A DNA stretch of 7,624 bases, from positions 1 through 7,624 of the forward strand of contig JAGQWV010000720.1 of assembly GCA_020437045.1 (NCBI GenBank), read 5' to 3'. Position 1 is the first letter of the stretch, and every line of letters starts with the position of its first letter. Origin of the DNA: Saprospiraceae bacterium. GTDB lineage: Bacteria > Bacteroidota > Bacteroidia > Chitinophagales > Saprospiraceae. The translations under genes and the position numbers were made by a program. The notes beneath the pieces are model-generated. The model did not search any database and had not been told where the DNA came from. It worked only from the letters and a program-made list of their open reading frames with translations. Shown in pieces: positions 6,414 through 7,624 of the stretch.

Positions 6414-6971
6414 TTAATTACCCCAACGTTGCGTGGAAATCTGAAATCCAGCCAGATCCAATACCCGGTCAATGACAGTATCTATAAGCTCCATAATTGT
6501 TTGTGGCCGATGATAAAAACTGGGAGATGCCGGACAAACAATACCACCCGCCTCTGTGATGGTTTTCATATTATTTAAATGAATTAGATTAAGTGGTGCT
6601 TCCCGCGGTACCAGGATCAGTCTTCTGCGTTCTTTCAAAATGACATCGGCTGCACGGGAAATGAGATTCGTCGATACCCCAGTGGCAATGCGACCAATCA
6701 TACCCATGGAGCAGGGGCAAATAATCATCGTCTCAAATTTTGCCGAACCGGAAGCAAAAGGGGCATGATAATCCTGCTCCTCGTAAAATTGAAAAGGATA
6801 ATTCGCTGCTTCAAAAGTACCAATTTCCAATTCCCAGTTGATCCTGCCGTTACTCGTGATGACCACAGCGACCTCTTCTGCCTGATCCGAAAGCGCTACT
6901 AATCGATCTAACAGTCTTTTGGAGTAAATAGCACCACTAGCGCCACCTATTCCGATCACAATTCTTTGCAT
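6414..6971 (-). CDS. ubiX: Flavin prenyltransferase UbiX
   Basis: UbiX (185 residues, normal length) attaches a dimethylallyl group to reduced FMN, making the prenylated FMN cofactor of UbiD-type decarboxylases. The N-terminal flavodoxin-like strand and loop RIVIGIGGASGAIYSKRL (3-20) bind the FMN phosphate. ITSNGR (38-43) includes the conserved serine. DYHAPFASGSAKFETMIICP (67-86) leads into CSMGMIGRIATGVSTNLISR (87-106), the central signature. RRRLILVPREAPLNLIHLNN (115-134) carries the conserved Arg-Glu and phosphate-binding region, and PASPSFYHRPQTI (147-159) holds the Tyr and Arg that contact the prenyl phosphate. No ubiD is in the window, so the client enzyme is unknown; in this phylum a role in menaquinone synthesis or another decarboxylation is possible. 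The gene converges on YihY and diverges from the thioredoxin gene. Possible weak promoters upstream are TAATTTTA (7021-7014) and TATAAT (7033-7028), both minus strand. Confidence 0.94.
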   Translation of the reverse strand: MQRIVIGIGGASGAIYSKRLLDRLVALSDQAEEVAVVITSNGRINWELEIGTFEAANYPFQFYEEQDYHAPFASGSAKFETMIICPCSMGMIGRIATGVSTNLISRAADVILKERRRLILVPREAPLNLIHLNNMKTITEAGGIVCPASPSFYHRPQTIMELIDTVIDRVLDLAGFQISTQRWGN

Positions 6972-7043
6972 TATATAAAGATGGCAAATTCACCTAAAAT
7001 GTTAGCTGCTTGTTAAAATTACCTTCTATTATACCTGAAGCCT

Positions 7044-7051
7044 TATATTTG
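7044..7051 (+). promoter_or_regulatory. Perfect Bacteroidota -7 promoter box upstream of the thioredoxin-fold gene
   Basis: TATATTTG matches the Bacteroidota primary sigma factor -7 consensus TAnnTTTG at every fixed position. It ends 25 nt before the GTG at 7077, giving a leader of about 20 nt and supporting that start. No TTG is found 19-21 nt upstream, so the -33 element is missing or degenerate. Confidence 0.5.
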
Positions 7052-7076
7052 CTGACAGGGATCACATAAAAGACAA

Positions 7077-7589
7077 GTGAAATATATATTTTATTGTTTT
7101 TCAATGCTTTTGATTGGAAATTATTCCCATCCATCACCAACGGAAACCTCAAACGAATTGAGCATCAACTGGATGTCATGGGAAGATGCAATGTTGGCGA
7201 ATGCAGGGCATAAAAAGAAATTGCTGATCGATGTCTACACAGATTGGAGCACCTGGTGCAAAGTCATGGATCGAGAAACATTTGCGGATTCGCTGATCAT
7301 TGACTATATCAACCAACATTTTTATGCCATTAAACTCAATGCCGAACAAAAGGATTCAATTGAATGGAATGACCATATATTCAAATGGCTTCCCTCGGAA
7401 TTAAATGGCGTTCATGAGTTGGCACAGGCACTTTGTGACGAAGAGATGTCTTATCCTACCATTGTTTTCCTTACTGAAAATCATGAACGTATTCGCATCA
7501 GTAGGGGCTTTAAAGATGCTAAAGCCCTCTATCCGGAGTTGGTTTTTGTGGCAGAGGAACACTATTTGAAAAATACGGAAAAACCTTAA
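7077..7589 (+). CDS. Exported thioredoxin-fold (DUF255/Thioredoxin_7-like) protein with SxxC in place of CxxC
   Basis: This 170-residue protein starts with a short basic-hydrophobic segment (MKYIFYCFSMLLIG, 1-14) resembling a signal peptide or anchor, so it probably acts in the periplasm. The mature part follows the Bacteroidota DUF255-like pattern: INWMSWEDAMLANAGHKKK (30-48), LLIDVYTDW (49-57), STWCKVMDRETF (58-69), YAIKLNAEQKD (83-93), GVHELAQAL (110-118) and the cis-proline region SYPTIVFL (125-132). Homologues normally read DWCGWCK at the active site; here it reads DWSTWCK, with Ser58 (codon AGC) in place of the first Cys and only Cys61 kept. Ordinary dithiol exchange is therefore unlikely; a chaperone-like, monothiol or structural role is inferred. 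The GTG at 7077 was chosen because it supplies the signal segment and follows a perfect promoter box; an ATG at 7104 is the alternative. The protein ends cleanly, so it is not truncated. Confidence 0.83.
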   Translation: MKYIFYCFSMLLIGNYSHPSPTETSNELSINWMSWEDAMLANAGHKKKLLIDVYTDWSTWCKVMDRETFADSLIIDYINQHFYAIKLNAEQKDSIEWNDHIFKWLPSELNGVHELAQALCDEEMSYPTIVFLTENHERIRISRGFKDAKALYPELVFVAEEHYLKNTEKP

Positions 7590-7624
7590 GCCACATCCTA
7601 GTAGATGAACCCATAAGTTATTGT

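Noticed and set aside
1..7624. Mobile element, CRISPR array, tRNA or defence system
   Set aside because: I found no spaced direct repeats, transposase or integrase motifs, no cloverleaf-like T-loop (GTTCRANNC) pattern in the spacers, and no defence-family domains among the genes.

Overview
The window looks like an ordinary chromosomal segment from a member of the Bacteroidota, probably near the Saprospiria; that finer placement is a guess from protein style. Three things support the phylum. Shine-Dalgarno sequences are mostly absent or poor. One perfect TAnnTTTG -7 promoter box lies just upstream of a start codon, with a 7-of-8 match upstream of another gene. Several proteins have versions typical of that phylum: the DUF255-type thioredoxin, the YETDQMG-style thioesterase and the WWAAWYPGAEPGGGG-type sodium:solute symporter.

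Layout, left to right. (1) Positions 1-280, minus strand: the first 93 codons of an exported protein that runs off the left edge. (2) 281-650: a gene-poor spacer with a possible 20-codon frame and a weak promoter-like sequence. (3) 651-2857, minus strand: a probable two-gene operon of a sugar-phosphate-type nucleotidyltransferase followed 17 nt later by a type II NADH dehydrogenase. (4) 2858-3193: a divergent control region with two perfect inverted repeats. (5) 3194-6361, plus strand: a tightly spaced run of a sodium:solute symporter, a hotdog-fold thioesterase and a YihY/BrkB membrane protein. (6) 6366-6408: an imperfect hairpin between convergent genes. (7) 6414-6971, minus strand: the flavin prenyltransferase UbiX. 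(8) 7077-7589, plus strand: an exported thioredoxin-fold protein whose CxxC motif has become SxxC.

Functionally this is mostly housekeeping. NDH-2 passes electrons from NADH to the quinone pool. UbiX makes the prenylated flavin cofactor used by UbiD-type decarboxylases, some of which act in quinone synthesis, so the two may both serve respiration, but nothing in the layout couples them. The symporter, thioesterase and YihY genes are probably co-transcribed without an obvious shared pathway. I see no mobile element, phage gene, CRISPR array, tRNA or rRNA, and no evidence of a novel multi-gene system. The items most worth a second look are the Ser-for-Cys change in the thioredoxin motif, the truncated exported protein at the left edge, and the paired palindromes upstream of the symporter.
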